From: Companilactobacillus paralimentarius DSM 13238 = JCM 10415 | GTDB taxonomy: Bacteria; Bacillota; Bacilli; Lactobacillales; Lactobacillaceae | Length of the DNA stretch: 34,415 bases | Assembly: GCF_001434985.1 (NCBI RefSeq) | Contig: NZ_AZES01000066.1 | Span: forward strand, 1 to 34,415 | Direction of reading: 5' to 3' | Shown: in pieces, positions 1-6,774 of the stretch | Layout: every line of letters starts with the position of its first letter | Numbering within the stretch: position 1 is the first letter of the stretch | Notes under the pieces: model-generated | What the model was told of the DNA's origin: nothing | Databases searched by the model: none | What the model saw: the letters and a program-made list of their open reading frames with translations, nothing else | Program-made: the position numbers and the translations under genes

Positions 1-28
1 ACTTGGATTCAATTTATTTTGTCCAAGT
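1..28 (-). terminator. possible terminator of the permease, at window edge
   Basis: A 7-bp inverted repeat (ACTTGGA at 1-7, TCCAAGT at 22-28, 14-nt loop) lies just past the permease stop codon on the minus strand. Any T-run would fall outside the window, so it is only a likely terminator. Confidence 0.45.
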
Positions 29-38
29 GGCTAACTTG

Positions 39-1421
39 TTATTGAAATTTTCGGTTCTTTTTATAACCGTAAGCAAAGTAAATTCCTACACCGATTAAAA
101 TCCAGAAGATGAAAGTGATCCAAGAATTGATACTAACCTGAGTCATTAAAATGACACATGAGATGGCGGAAATTATCGGTAACCAAGGATATAGGGGAAC
201 TTTAAATTCGCTTTTAGGTACATCATTACGATGTCTCAATTTAATAATTCCTAAGGCTACGAAGACAAAGGAAATCAAGGTTCCGATATTCACCAAGCTA
301 GTTAATTCTTTCAAGGAAACGAAACCACCTAAAAGAATAGCTAGGAGTGAAATAGCATTGAGTGAAAGCATTGGCATTTTAGCCTTGGGATGAATTTTTC
401 CAAATGCTTCGGGAATCATACCGTCACGTCCAAGGGCGTAAATTAGACGAGAACCGCCATAAACGGTGTTGAGCATCATAGTAAACATTCCAGCGAGAGC
501 GCCGATACTGATCAAAAAGGTTACTTTATTCAAGCCGACTTTTTGTAGAGCAAAGACGACAGGATCAGAAACGTTCAAATCTTTATAATTAACCATTCCA
601 GTTAAAACGGCGGATAAAATGACATAAAGAATCGCACAGACAGCTAAAGAACTCATGATACTGATAGGAATATTCTTTTGAGGATTCTTAACTTCTGGTG
701 CCGAGGATGGGATGACATCAAAGCCAAGATAAGCAAAGAAAACTAAAGCTGCTCCCTTGACGACGCCCATACCACCCATTGGGAAGTAGGGATGATAATT
801 AGCTGGTTTGATATAGAATAGACCGATAATAATGAAAGCTAGAACAACTGCAATTTTTACAAAAACCATTACGGTATTCATTCTAGCTGAGGCCAAAACA
901 CCACGACGAAGTAATAAGTAGATTAAGACTAGAACGATAACAGCGGGTAGATTAATAAAAGTTCCATTAGAGGGCTCAAATGGGCCTGTAACTGCTTTTG
1001 GCAGAGCTACGCCTAATCCTTTGAAGAGACTGACGAAGTAAGCTGAAAAGCCTGACGATACGGCTGACACACCTAAAACATATTCCAAACATAGAGCCCA
1101 GCCAATTAACCAACCGGGAAATTGTCCAAAAATAATACTTCCGTATGAATAAGTACTACCAGCAACTGGAAAAGTTGAAGATAATTCCGCAAAACACATT
1201 GCTGTCATGACACAGACAATAGCGGACAGAATAAAGGAAATTGTGATACCGGGTCCGGCTGTTTCAGAAGCGACGATTCCGGGTAGGATAAAAATTCCTG
1301 TACCGATAATGGCTCCAATTCCCATTGAGATTAGATTTACACGAGTTAGAACCTTTTCAAAATGGGCGTCACCGGCCACAAATTTTTTATAATCTGCTTT
1401 TTTAAATACTTTTTCTTTCAT
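39..1421 (-). CDS. APC-family amino acid permease
   Basis: This is a 460-aa integral membrane protein of the amino acid-polyamine-organocation superfamily, expected to import an amino acid by proton symport or exchange. The family glycine-rich motif of TM1 (GAIIGTGIF) is at residues 36-44, and about 12 hydrophobic segments follow. Length and motifs fit the YfnA/cationic amino acid transporter branch, but the substrate cannot be read from sequence. I place the start at the ATG at 1421, because AGGTGG at 1427-1432 is 5 nt away. A GTG three codons upstream lies inside that ribosome-binding site. The gene is divergent from the DXS-like gene. On its own strand TTGACA lies about 55 nt upstream, and an AACCT/AGGTT dyad (1444-1457) lies between it and the start. 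Confidence 0.9.
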   Translation of the reverse strand: MKEKVFKKADYKKFVAGDAHFEKVLTRVNLISMGIGAIIGTGIFILPGIVASETAGPGITISFILSAIVCVMTAMCFAELSSTFPVAGSTYSYGSIIFGQFPGWLIGWALCLEYVLGVSAVSSGFSAYFVSLFKGLGVALPKAVTGPFEPSNGTFINLPAVIVLVLIYLLLRRGVLASARMNTVMVFVKIAVVLAFIIIGLFYIKPANYHPYFPMGGMGVVKGAALVFFAYLGFDVIPSSAPEVKNPQKNIPISIMSSLAVCAILYVILSAVLTGMVNYKDLNVSDPVVFALQKVGLNKVTFLISIGALAGMFTMMLNTVYGGSRLIYALGRDGMIPEAFGKIHPKAKMPMLSLNAISLLAILLGGFVSLKELTSLVNIGTLISFVFVALGIIKLRHRNDVPKSEFKVPLYPWLPIISAISCVILMTQVSINSWITFIFWILIGVGIYFAYGYKKNRKFQ

Positions 1422-1443
1422 ATTAACCACCTATTAAAAATAC

Positions 1444-1457
1444 AACCTCATTAGGTT
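1444..1457. promoter_or_regulatory. short dyad upstream of the permease
   Basis: AACCT-catt-AGGTT forms a 5-bp inverted repeat about 22 nt upstream of the permease start, close to where its -10 region would be expected. It could be an operator or a weak leader hairpin. AGGTTACT at its right end recurs in the DXS-like promoter about 100 bp away. Confidence 0.3.
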
Positions 1458-1543
1458 ACTGGTTTTTTTAATCCTTTGTCAACAAAAATTCGTGATGGGG
1501 ATTAATCATTTTAAAAATAAATAAATTTTTTTGATAAATATTC

Positions 1544-1574
1544 TTGACCTAAAGGTTACTTTAAGTCGTAGTAT
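1544..1574 (+). promoter_or_regulatory. MerR-type promoter of the DXS-like gene
   Basis: The -35 is TTGACC (1544-1549) and the -10 is TAGTAT (1569-1574), separated by 19 bp rather than the usual 17. An imperfect dyad (ACCTAAAG at 1547-1554, CTTTAAGT at 1559-1566, 7 of 8 positions pairing) sits between and overlaps the -35. A long spacer occupied by dyad symmetry is the hallmark of promoters activated by MerR-family proteins. The cognate regulator is not identified. Confidence 0.6.
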
Positions 1575-1617
1575 GAAAACATCGATAAAAAAAATGAGGA
1601 AAGTAGGAAACGAATAT

Positions 1618-3363
1618 ATGGAAACACCAATTTTAAATACAATTGATCAACCAGCTGATTTAAAGAAGCTGGATTTGGCTCAATTAACACAATTAGCAAC
1701 TGAAATCCGTCAAGTATTGCTCAACAAAGTTAGCCAAACTGGAGGTCACGTTGGTCCTAATTTGGGCGCAGTTGAATTGACGATTGCTTTTCACACAATT
1801 TTTAATTCACCAATTGATAAAGTTGTTTGGGATGTTTCGCACCAATCTTACACCCATAAAATTTTAACAGGGCGTAAACAAGCTTGGCTTGATCCAAAAC
1901 ATTTTGATGATGTTAGTGGTTATACTGCTCCGGAAGAAAGTCCTCATGATTACTTCAATATTGGGCACACTTCAACTTCTATTGCTTTGGCAACCGGTAT
2001 GGCTTCGGCCCGTGATTTACAAGGTAAGTCAGGCAATGTGATGGCTGTTATTGGGGATGGTTCACTTTCAGGTGGTCTAGCTCTAGAGGGATTGAATATT
2101 GCGGCTACTTTGAAATCCAATTTGATTATTTTAGTTAATGATAATGGAATGGCTATCGCCGAAGATCACGGTGGCTTGTATCAAGGTCTCAAAGAATTGA
2201 GAGAAACTAATGGTCAAAGTTCACATAACTTATTTAAAGCTATGGGTCTAGATTACCGCTACGTGGCTGATGGGAATGATATGCAGGCGATGTTGGATGC
2301 CTTTAAAGCTGTTAAAGATATTGATCATCCAATTGTGTTACATGTCCAAACAGAGAAGGGTCATGGTTATCAACCAGCAATTGACCACAAGGAAGCCTTC
2401 CATTGGCATGTACCCTTTGATTTGAAAACTGGTAAGACTTTACATCCTGTTACAGGTGAAACTTATAACGACGTTATACACGCTGGATTAGAAAAAGAAA
2501 TCACAGAAGATAAAACACCAATTACAGCAATTACGGCCGCTATTCCAGGATCTTATGATTTGAAGAGATTCGGACGTAAACATCCTGATCGTTACTTTGA
2601 TGTTGGTATCGCTGAACAAGAGTCAATTACTTTCGCAGCTGGACAGGCTCAACAAGGTATGAGACCAATTGTTTTCCATTCAGGTACATTTTTACAAAGA
2701 GCGTATGACCAATTGTCTCATGATTTGGGTATTAATAAATTACCTGTAACAATTATGGTATCCGGTGGTAGTATTAATGCAGGAGACCCAACTCATCAAG
2801 GTATTTTTGATATTGCAATGTTGAGTAATATTCCTGGCCTAACTTATTTAGCTCCAACAACTAAAGAGGAACTAACTGCCATGATGCACTGGGCTCTTCA
2901 TCAAAATGTTGGACCAGTTGCTATCAGAGTGCCAAGTAATGATGTTCATTCAGCTGCTTTGAATGATTTTGATATACATAAAATGAATATCTTGCATGCA
3001 GGTAAGAAAGTTGCAATTTTGGGACTCGGAAGTTTATTACCATTAGCTGAAGAGGTACAACAACAATTGAGTAAAGAAAATCTTGATGTAACTGTTATTG
3101 ATCCTCGTGACATCTCTGAACTTGATGGCGCAACTTTGAGTAATTTGGAAAAGGATCACCAATTAGTAGTGACTTTGGAAGAAGCCAGTTTAAGCGGTGG
3201 TTTTGGTGAAAAAGTTAGTCGTTTCTATGGTGATACCGATATGCACGTTCTTAATTTTGGAGCCGCTAAACGTTTCAATGATCGTGAAACTACTGCTGGA
3301 TTATGGCATGAATTTAAATTGACTCCAGAACAAATTGTAGCTGAAATTAAGGCTGCTTTATAA
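1618..3363 (+). CDS. dxs: DXS-like thiamine-diphosphate transketolase-family enzyme
   Basis: This 581-aa protein matches 1-deoxy-D-xylulose-5-phosphate synthase, which joins pyruvate and glyceraldehyde 3-phosphate using thiamine diphosphate. Visible motifs are GGHVGPNLG near residue 42, the ThDP site GDGSLSGG (146-153) through NDN (174-176), and the pyrimidine-domain DVGIAEQE. An in-frame extension to 1531 exists, but I start at 1618: AGGA at 1605-1608 is well spaced, the promoter lies inside the extension, and 581 aa is what I recall for lactobacillar homologues. Lactobacilli generally make isoprenoids by the mevalonate route, so the physiological product is uncertain. The gene is monocistronic, with a MerR-type promoter. 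Confidence 0.85.
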   Translation: METPILNTIDQPADLKKLDLAQLTQLATEIRQVLLNKVSQTGGHVGPNLGAVELTIAFHTIFNSPIDKVVWDVSHQSYTHKILTGRKQAWLDPKHFDDVSGYTAPEESPHDYFNIGHTSTSIALATGMASARDLQGKSGNVMAVIGDGSLSGGLALEGLNIAATLKSNLIILVNDNGMAIAEDHGGLYQGLKELRETNGQSSHNLFKAMGLDYRYVADGNDMQAMLDAFKAVKDIDHPIVLHVQTEKGHGYQPAIDHKEAFHWHVPFDLKTGKTLHPVTGETYNDVIHAGLEKEITEDKTPITAITAAIPGSYDLKRFGRKHPDRYFDVGIAEQESITFAAGQAQQGMRPIVFHSGTFLQRAYDQLSHDLGINKLPVTIMVSGGSINAGDPTHQGIFDIAMLSNIPGLTYLAPTTKEELTAMMHWALHQNVGPVAIRVPSNDVHSAALNDFDIHKMNILHAGKKVAILGLGSLLPLAEEVQQQLSKENLDVTVIDPRDISELDGATLSNLEKDHQLVVTLEEASLSGGFGEKVSRFYGDTDMHVLNFGAAKRFNDRETTAGLWHEFKLTPEQIVAEIKAAL

Positions 3364-3376
3364 ACTTAAAAATTCT

Positions 3377-3393
3377 GTCTTCCACAAAAATAA
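3377..3393 (+). repeat. repeated 3'-flank motif, copy 1
   Basis: This 17-bp motif starts 13 nt after the DXS-like stop codon. It matches 15 of 17 positions of the segment at 21012-21028, which also lies just after a stop codon on the same strand. Both copies are followed by a hairpin containing GGCTGA or its complement. I know of no named family for it. Confidence 0.45.
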
Positions 3394-3405
3394 TTAGCTT
3401 CAAGA

Positions 3406-3453
3406 TCAGCCTCATTGTAACCGCAGAGCCGCTAACAATGATTTCACGGCTGA
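3406..3453. other. structured hairpin in the 3' flank of the DXS-like gene
   Basis: TCATTGT (3412-3418) pairs perfectly with ACAATGA (3435-3441), and TCAGC (3406-3410) with GCTGA (3449-3453), leaving a 1-nt/7-nt asymmetric bulge. The apical part is GC-rich. There is no T-run on either strand, so this is not a standard terminator. With the hairpin at 3522-3579 it accounts for most of the 300-bp gap between the DXS-like gene and nagB. I see no coding sequence there. Confidence 0.5.
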
Positions 3454-3521
3454 CCACATTTTTAATTTTTACTTCAGACTGGTAAACGGTTCTACTTATT
3501 AATTTCTTTTTGAATAATAAT

Positions 3522-3579
3522 AAACGGCATCTATTTAGAACAAGAGTATTACATTACTTTTCTAAATGGGTGCCGTTTT
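3522..3579 (+). terminator. long hairpin, probable terminator of the DXS-like gene
   Basis: A 19-bp stem (3522-3540 with 3560-3578, two mismatched or wobble positions) has a 19-nt loop and ends in GCCGTTTT. It lies about 160 bp after the stop. The T-run is only four bases, so termination strength is uncertain. Confidence 0.55.
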
Positions 3580-3615
3580 AAGTTACTGGCTTAATAGAGA
3601 ACCGATATTTTTCAT

Positions 3616-3647
3616 AAAAAAATAGTCCTAAAATTAATTAGGACTAT
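3616..3647 (-). terminator. nagB terminator
   Basis: ATAGTCCTAA (3622-3631) pairs perfectly with TTAGGACTAT (3638-3647). On the minus strand the stem is followed by a run of T (3616-3622). It starts about 17 nt after the nagB stop codon. Confidence 0.85.
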
Positions 3648-3663
3648 CGGTTAAATTAATCAA

Positions 3664-4368
3664 TTATTTTAACTTTGATGCAGCAGCTTCATCAATGATA
3701 AGTGTTACATCTGGGTGGTTTTGTAGAGCACTTGCTGGGCAGTCTTCTGTAACAGGACCGTCAACAGTAGCGGCAATAGCATCAGCTTTAGCTTCACCAT
3801 AAGCTAGAAGGATGATCTTCTTAGCTTTCATGATTGAACCGATACCCATTGAGTAAGCAAAACGTGGAACGTCTTTTTCATCATCGAAGAAACGTGTGTT
3901 GACTTCGATTGTTGACTCTGTCAAACCAACTTTTCTAGTTGTACCGTCTAGTGGTGAACCTGGTTCGTTAAAACCAATGTGACCATTTCTACCAATACCT
4001 AAGATTTGAAGATCGATAGGATTTTCTTCGATGATCTTATCATAAGCCTTTGTAGCAGCTTCAGCATCAGGATTTGAACCATCGGGAACATATGAATTCT
4101 TGAATGGTTTCTTACTAAATAGATGTTCTTTCATGAAATAGTGGTAACTTTGTTCGTTATCAGGTTTCAAGCCAACGTATTCATCCAAGTTAACTGAAGT
4201 CATGTTAGAAAAATCAAGGTCACTACTTGTCATTTCATTGTAAAGTGTGATTGGGCTACTACCAGTTGCCAAACCAAGAACCTTAGCACCATTTTTGATA
4301 TCGGCCTTCATAATTTTAAAGGCTTCTTTACCGCCCATATCTGTATCTTTAACTTTAATAATGTTCAT
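3664..4368 (-). CDS. nagB: glucosamine-6-phosphate deaminase
   Basis: NagB converts glucosamine 6-phosphate to fructose 6-phosphate and ammonia, feeding amino sugars into glycolysis in the cytoplasm. Family motifs are the substrate-binding [15 protein letters not shown] with its catalytic acidic pair, and [15 protein letters not shown]. At 234 aa it has the usual length of short Gram-positive NagB. I start at the ATG at 4368, where GGGAG at 4379-4383 is 10 nt away; a TTG at 4374 would leave only 4 nt. No nagA or nagR is adjacent. The promoter carries a GntR-type NagR/YvoA operator, so induction by amino-sugar phosphates is likely. Confidence 0.95.
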   Translation of the reverse strand: MNIIKVKDTDMGGKEAFKIMKADIKNGAKVLGLATGSSPITLYNEMTSSDLDFSNMTSVNLDEYVGLKPDNEQSYHYFMKEHLFSKKPFKNSYVPDGSNPDAEAATKAYDKIIEENPIDLQILGIGRNGHIGFNEPGSPLDGTTRKVGLTESTIEVNTRFFDDEKDVPRFAYSMGIGSIMKAKKIILLAYGEAKADAIAATVDGPVTEDCPASALQNHPDVTLIIDEAAASKLK

Positions 4369-4396
4369 CTTCAAAAATCTCCCATCTCTATTTATC

Positions 4397-4408
4397 TGGT
4401 CTAGTCCA
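4397..4408. promoter_or_regulatory. NagR/YvoA (dre-type) operator of nagB
   Basis: TGGTCTAGTCCA differs by one base from the palindromic core TGGTCTAGACCA that I recall for GntR/HutC-family NagR (YvoA) and DasR. It directly abuts the nagB -10 and covers the likely transcription start, which is a repressor position. Confidence 0.75.
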
Positions 4409-4436
4409 ATCTAATGCATTTTCTGTAAATTGTCAA
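4408..4436 (-). promoter_or_regulatory. nagB promoter
   Basis: On the minus strand, a consensus TTGACA (4436-4431), a 17-bp spacer and TAGATT (4413-4408) form a strong sigma-A-type promoter. The operator begins at the last base of the -10. Confidence 0.8.
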
Positions 4437-4548
4437 TAAAATAAGTTAATTAAATAAAAATAAGTTAAAATCCTGATAATCAATGCAAAATCTTCACACT
4501 TTAGGTATATTTTTTAATAAGAGATAAAAACTAAAGAGGCAGAATAAT

Positions 4549-5400
4549 TTGGAAAAAATATTATCTACATCCGAAGGCAGTGTAAATACAAATTTGATTG
4601 GATCAATTCACAGTGACAAGATCATTATCTTGGTTCCTGGAATCGATGGATCAATCGATTATTTCAATGAAATGATTCCTTACTTGAAAGATAAATATAC
4701 CGTTGTTGCGTTAGATTTGCTTGGTCAAGGTAAATCTAGCAAGGTTAAAAGTGATAACTATACAATTGATTCTGAAGCTTGGAACATGTTGGAAGCAATT
4801 GCCCGTTTAAAGATTGTTAAACAATTGATCATATTTGGTTACGGTGTTGGTGGATTGATTGCTGTTAATATGGCAGAACTTCGTGGTTTTACTATATCAA
4901 AATTAATTCTATTGAATACCCCTGCAACTGATAAATATTCCGATATGGACGCATCGTCTTCTGTAGCGGCTATTCCATTACTTGGGAAATTGGCTAAGTC
5001 ACCAGTTAAAGCTAGTCTTTACTTTGATAAAAATTTTGACCGTAAGAGTCTGTCTAATCCAAAGATCGTTGACGAAGCTGCCAATATGGTTGATCACAAA
5101 GTAGCTAAGAAATTACAAAAGATGTCAGTTGATTACTTGAGTGAGAAATTCTTGAACAAGCGTTTACGTACGATCAAAATTCCAACTTTAGCTATGTATG
5201 CGGATGGCGATCAAATTTTAGGCGAAAAAGGTATTAAAGATGCTAAAGCCACAATTGGTCGAGTTCCTGGTTTACAATTAGCTGATATTAAAGGTGCTGG
5301 ACACTTGGCAATGTTAGAAAAACCTAAAGAAGTCGTTGATAAGATTATTGCCTTTGACGAAGAAAAAGTCGAAAGACAACGAGTTGATATTGAAGAATAA
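4549..5400 (+). CDS. alpha/beta-hydrolase-fold protein lacking the nucleophile serine
   Basis: This 283-aa cytoplasmic protein has the alpha/beta-hydrolase layout: an oxyanion-side VPGIDGS near residue 29, DLLGQGKSS near 56, a nucleophile-elbow strand, an acid-turn YADGD (Asp219 or Asp221) and GAGH with His252. At the elbow it reads G-Y-G-V-G (97-101), so the catalytic Ser of GxSxG is Gly99. It may be a non-hydrolytic member, for example a binding or signalling protein, rather than an esterase. The start is TTG, with AGAGG at 4535-4539 9 nt upstream. It stands alone between divergent nagB and convergent 5463-5975. Substrate is unknown. Confidence 0.8.
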   Translation: MEKILSTSEGSVNTNLIGSIHSDKIIILVPGIDGSIDYFNEMIPYLKDKYTVVALDLLGQGKSSKVKSDNYTIDSEAWNMLEAIARLKIVKQLIIFGYGVGGLIAVNMAELRGFTISKLILLNTPATDKYSDMDASSSVAAIPLLGKLAKSPVKASLYFDKNFDRKSLSNPKIVDEAANMVDHKVAKKLQKMSVDYLSEKFLNKRLRTIKIPTLAMYADGDQILGEKGIKDAKATIGRVPGLQLADIKGAGHLAMLEKPKEVVDKIIAFDEEKVERQRVDIEE

Positions 5401-5420
5401 AGTACTCATTACAAACAAGA

Positions 5421-5464
5421 AAAGAGATACAATCTGTCCAATTGAACAGGTTGTATCTCTTTTT
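5421..5464. terminator. bidirectional terminator
   Basis: A 17-bp stem (5421-5437 with 5446-5462, one T:G wobble) has T-rich tails on both strands. It serves the hydrolase gene on + and the 5463-5975 gene on -, overlapping the latter's stop codon. Confidence 0.9.
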
Positions 5465-5975
5465 ATTTGGAAACCTTAACAGGTTTGATCAAATTACGAT
5501 GTTTTTGTGAACTGGCGACAGGCACATAACTCTTGTTATCTTTATAGACGAATTGGATAACATCATCGTTGTTATGTAATTTTTTAGCCTCATCGGAAAT
5601 AATTTTTTGAATAGAAGCAATATAGAGTTGTTGATCACGAGAAGATTTATCATTTTGAACAGCTTCATAAGTTGTCTTGAGATACTTTTGAGTTTGCGTA
5701 TCTGTCAAAATCACTAGAATAACGGTATGAGGATTCTTACTGTTCTTATCGTTGATATTGTCCTCTTGCTTGATGGTAACAATTTTACCATTACCATTGA
5801 ATTTCTGATTCAAATCTTTTTTGACCTTAGTATATTTAACCGTAGGTTTATTTTGGATAGTCGTGTTAGAAGTTCTGAGAGTGAAAAAGGAAAGTGCAGC
5901 AGCAAAAATCACGACACCAATAAGAGCGATAACGAGGTATTTGATCTTGATGGGTTCACGATAATTTTTATGCAT
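5463..5975 (-). CDS. small membrane-anchored extracytoplasmic protein, unknown function
   Basis: The 170-aa product has a short basic N-terminus, one hydrophobic segment at about residues 11-31 with no lipobox, and a polar Lys/Asn/Asp-rich remainder expected outside the cell. I recognise no domain. A longer reading frame extends to 6089, but the ATG at 5975 is preferred: AGGGG lies 7 nt upstream, the encoded N-terminus is a normal anchor, and an extended -10 promoter lies inside the extension. A perfect palindrome covers the ribosome-binding site. Confidence 0.65.
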   Translation of the reverse strand: MHKNYREPIKIKYLVIALIGVVIFAAALSFFTLRTSNTTIQNKPTVKYTKVKKDLNQKFNGNGKIVTIKQEDNINDKNSKNPHTVILVILTDTQTQKYLKTTYEAVQNDKSSRDQQLYIASIQKIISDEAKKLHNNDDVIQFVYKDNKSYVPVASSQKHRNLIKPVKVSK

Positions 5976-5983
5976 ATTAAGAC

Positions 5984-6003
5984 CCCTAATCCTTAGATTA
6001 GGG
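5984..6003. promoter_or_regulatory. perfect palindrome over the ribosome-binding site
   Basis: CCCTAATC (5984-5991), a 4-nt loop and GATTAGGG (5996-6003) form a perfect 8-bp inverted repeat. In the minus-strand transcript it starts about at +1 and its second arm contains most of the Shine-Dalgarno AGGGG. It could act as an operator or as an RNA hairpin that hides the ribosome-binding site. Confidence 0.65.
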
Positions 6004-6005
6004 AA

Positions 6006-6014
6006 ATTATAACA
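6006..6014 (-). promoter_or_regulatory. extended -10 promoter of the small membrane protein
   Basis: TGTTATAAT on the minus strand is an extended -10 with a consensus hexamer. I see no good -35 at 17 bp. Transcription would start at or just before the palindrome. Confidence 0.55.
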
Positions 6015-6125
6015 TATGATATCGGTTTCTGATGTCATGCATACAAGCGAATAAATTGACTTCACAAGGAAGATTTTGAATAATCGCAATGTAAGTAAAT
6101 AACAAGAAGAAAGTAGGAGAATACT

Positions 6126-6683
6126 ATGTCTTCACACCAAGCTTTATTAGTTATTGATTATACGAACGATTTTGTTGCTGACAAGGGTGCTTTAACTTGT
6201 GGCAAACCGGGTCAGGAGATTGAACCTAGAATCTTTGATTTGGCTGAAAAAATGTATCAGGATGGTGATTGGATTTGGTTTCCAACTGACGTTCATAAAC
6301 CTAATGATATTTATCATCCAGAAACTAAATTATTTCCAATTCATAATGTACGTGGAACTTGGGGCCGTGAATTGTACGGCGGAATTAAGGATTGGTACGA
6401 TGCACATAACGATGGTGAAAAAGTAAAGCTATTCGATAAGACACGTTATAGCGCCTTCGCAGGAACTGATTTGGACCTACGTTTACGGGAGAGAAAGATT
6501 GATACTTTACATTTAGTTGGTGTCTGTACAGATATTTGTGTTTTACACACTGCAGTCGATGCTTATAATTTAAATTATAAAATTGTGGTACACGAACAAG
6601 GCGTGGCCTCATTCAATCAGGCCGGTCATGAATGGGCTTTAAATCATTTCAAGAATTGCTTAGGTGCAGAAGTCGCTAAATAG
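6126..6683 (+). CDS. pncA: nicotinamidase/isochorismatase-family cysteine hydrolase
   Basis: This 185-aa cytoplasmic enzyme belongs to the isochorismatase-like superfamily. The expected triad is present: Asp11 in VIDYTNDF, Lys105 in DKTRYSAF and Cys138 in GVCTDICV. Metal-site candidates Asp55 and His57 follow a WFPTDVH motif. Length and motifs best fit nicotinamidase, which deamidates nicotinamide to nicotinate for NAD salvage. Another amidase of the family cannot be excluded. AGTAGGAG ends about 7 nt before the ATG. The gene is monocistronic, with a terminator shared with kup. Confidence 0.8.
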   Translation: MSSHQALLVIDYTNDFVADKGALTCGKPGQEIEPRIFDLAEKMYQDGDWIWFPTDVHKPNDIYHPETKLFPIHNVRGTWGRELYGGIKDWYDAHNDGEKVKLFDKTRYSAFAGTDLDLRLRERKIDTLHLVGVCTDICVLHTAVDAYNLNYKIVVHEQGVASFNQAGHEWALNHFKNCLGAEVAK

Positions 6684-6726
6684 AAAAGAGTGGACTATAA
6701 CATCTTCAGATTTCAAATATTGAGAA

Positions 6727-6774
6727 AAATAAGGACAAGTAATCATACTTTGATTACCTGTCCTTATTTGTTTT
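6727..6774. terminator. bidirectional terminator between pncA and kup
   Basis: A 19-bp stem with one mismatch (6727-6745 with 6751-6769) has a 5-nt loop, followed by TTTG and TTTT on + and by T-rich sequence on -. It serves both convergent genes. Confidence 0.88.

Noticed and set aside
1531-1617. N-terminal extension of the DXS-like protein
   Set aside because: The promoter lies inside it and a good ribosome-binding site precedes the ATG at 1618.
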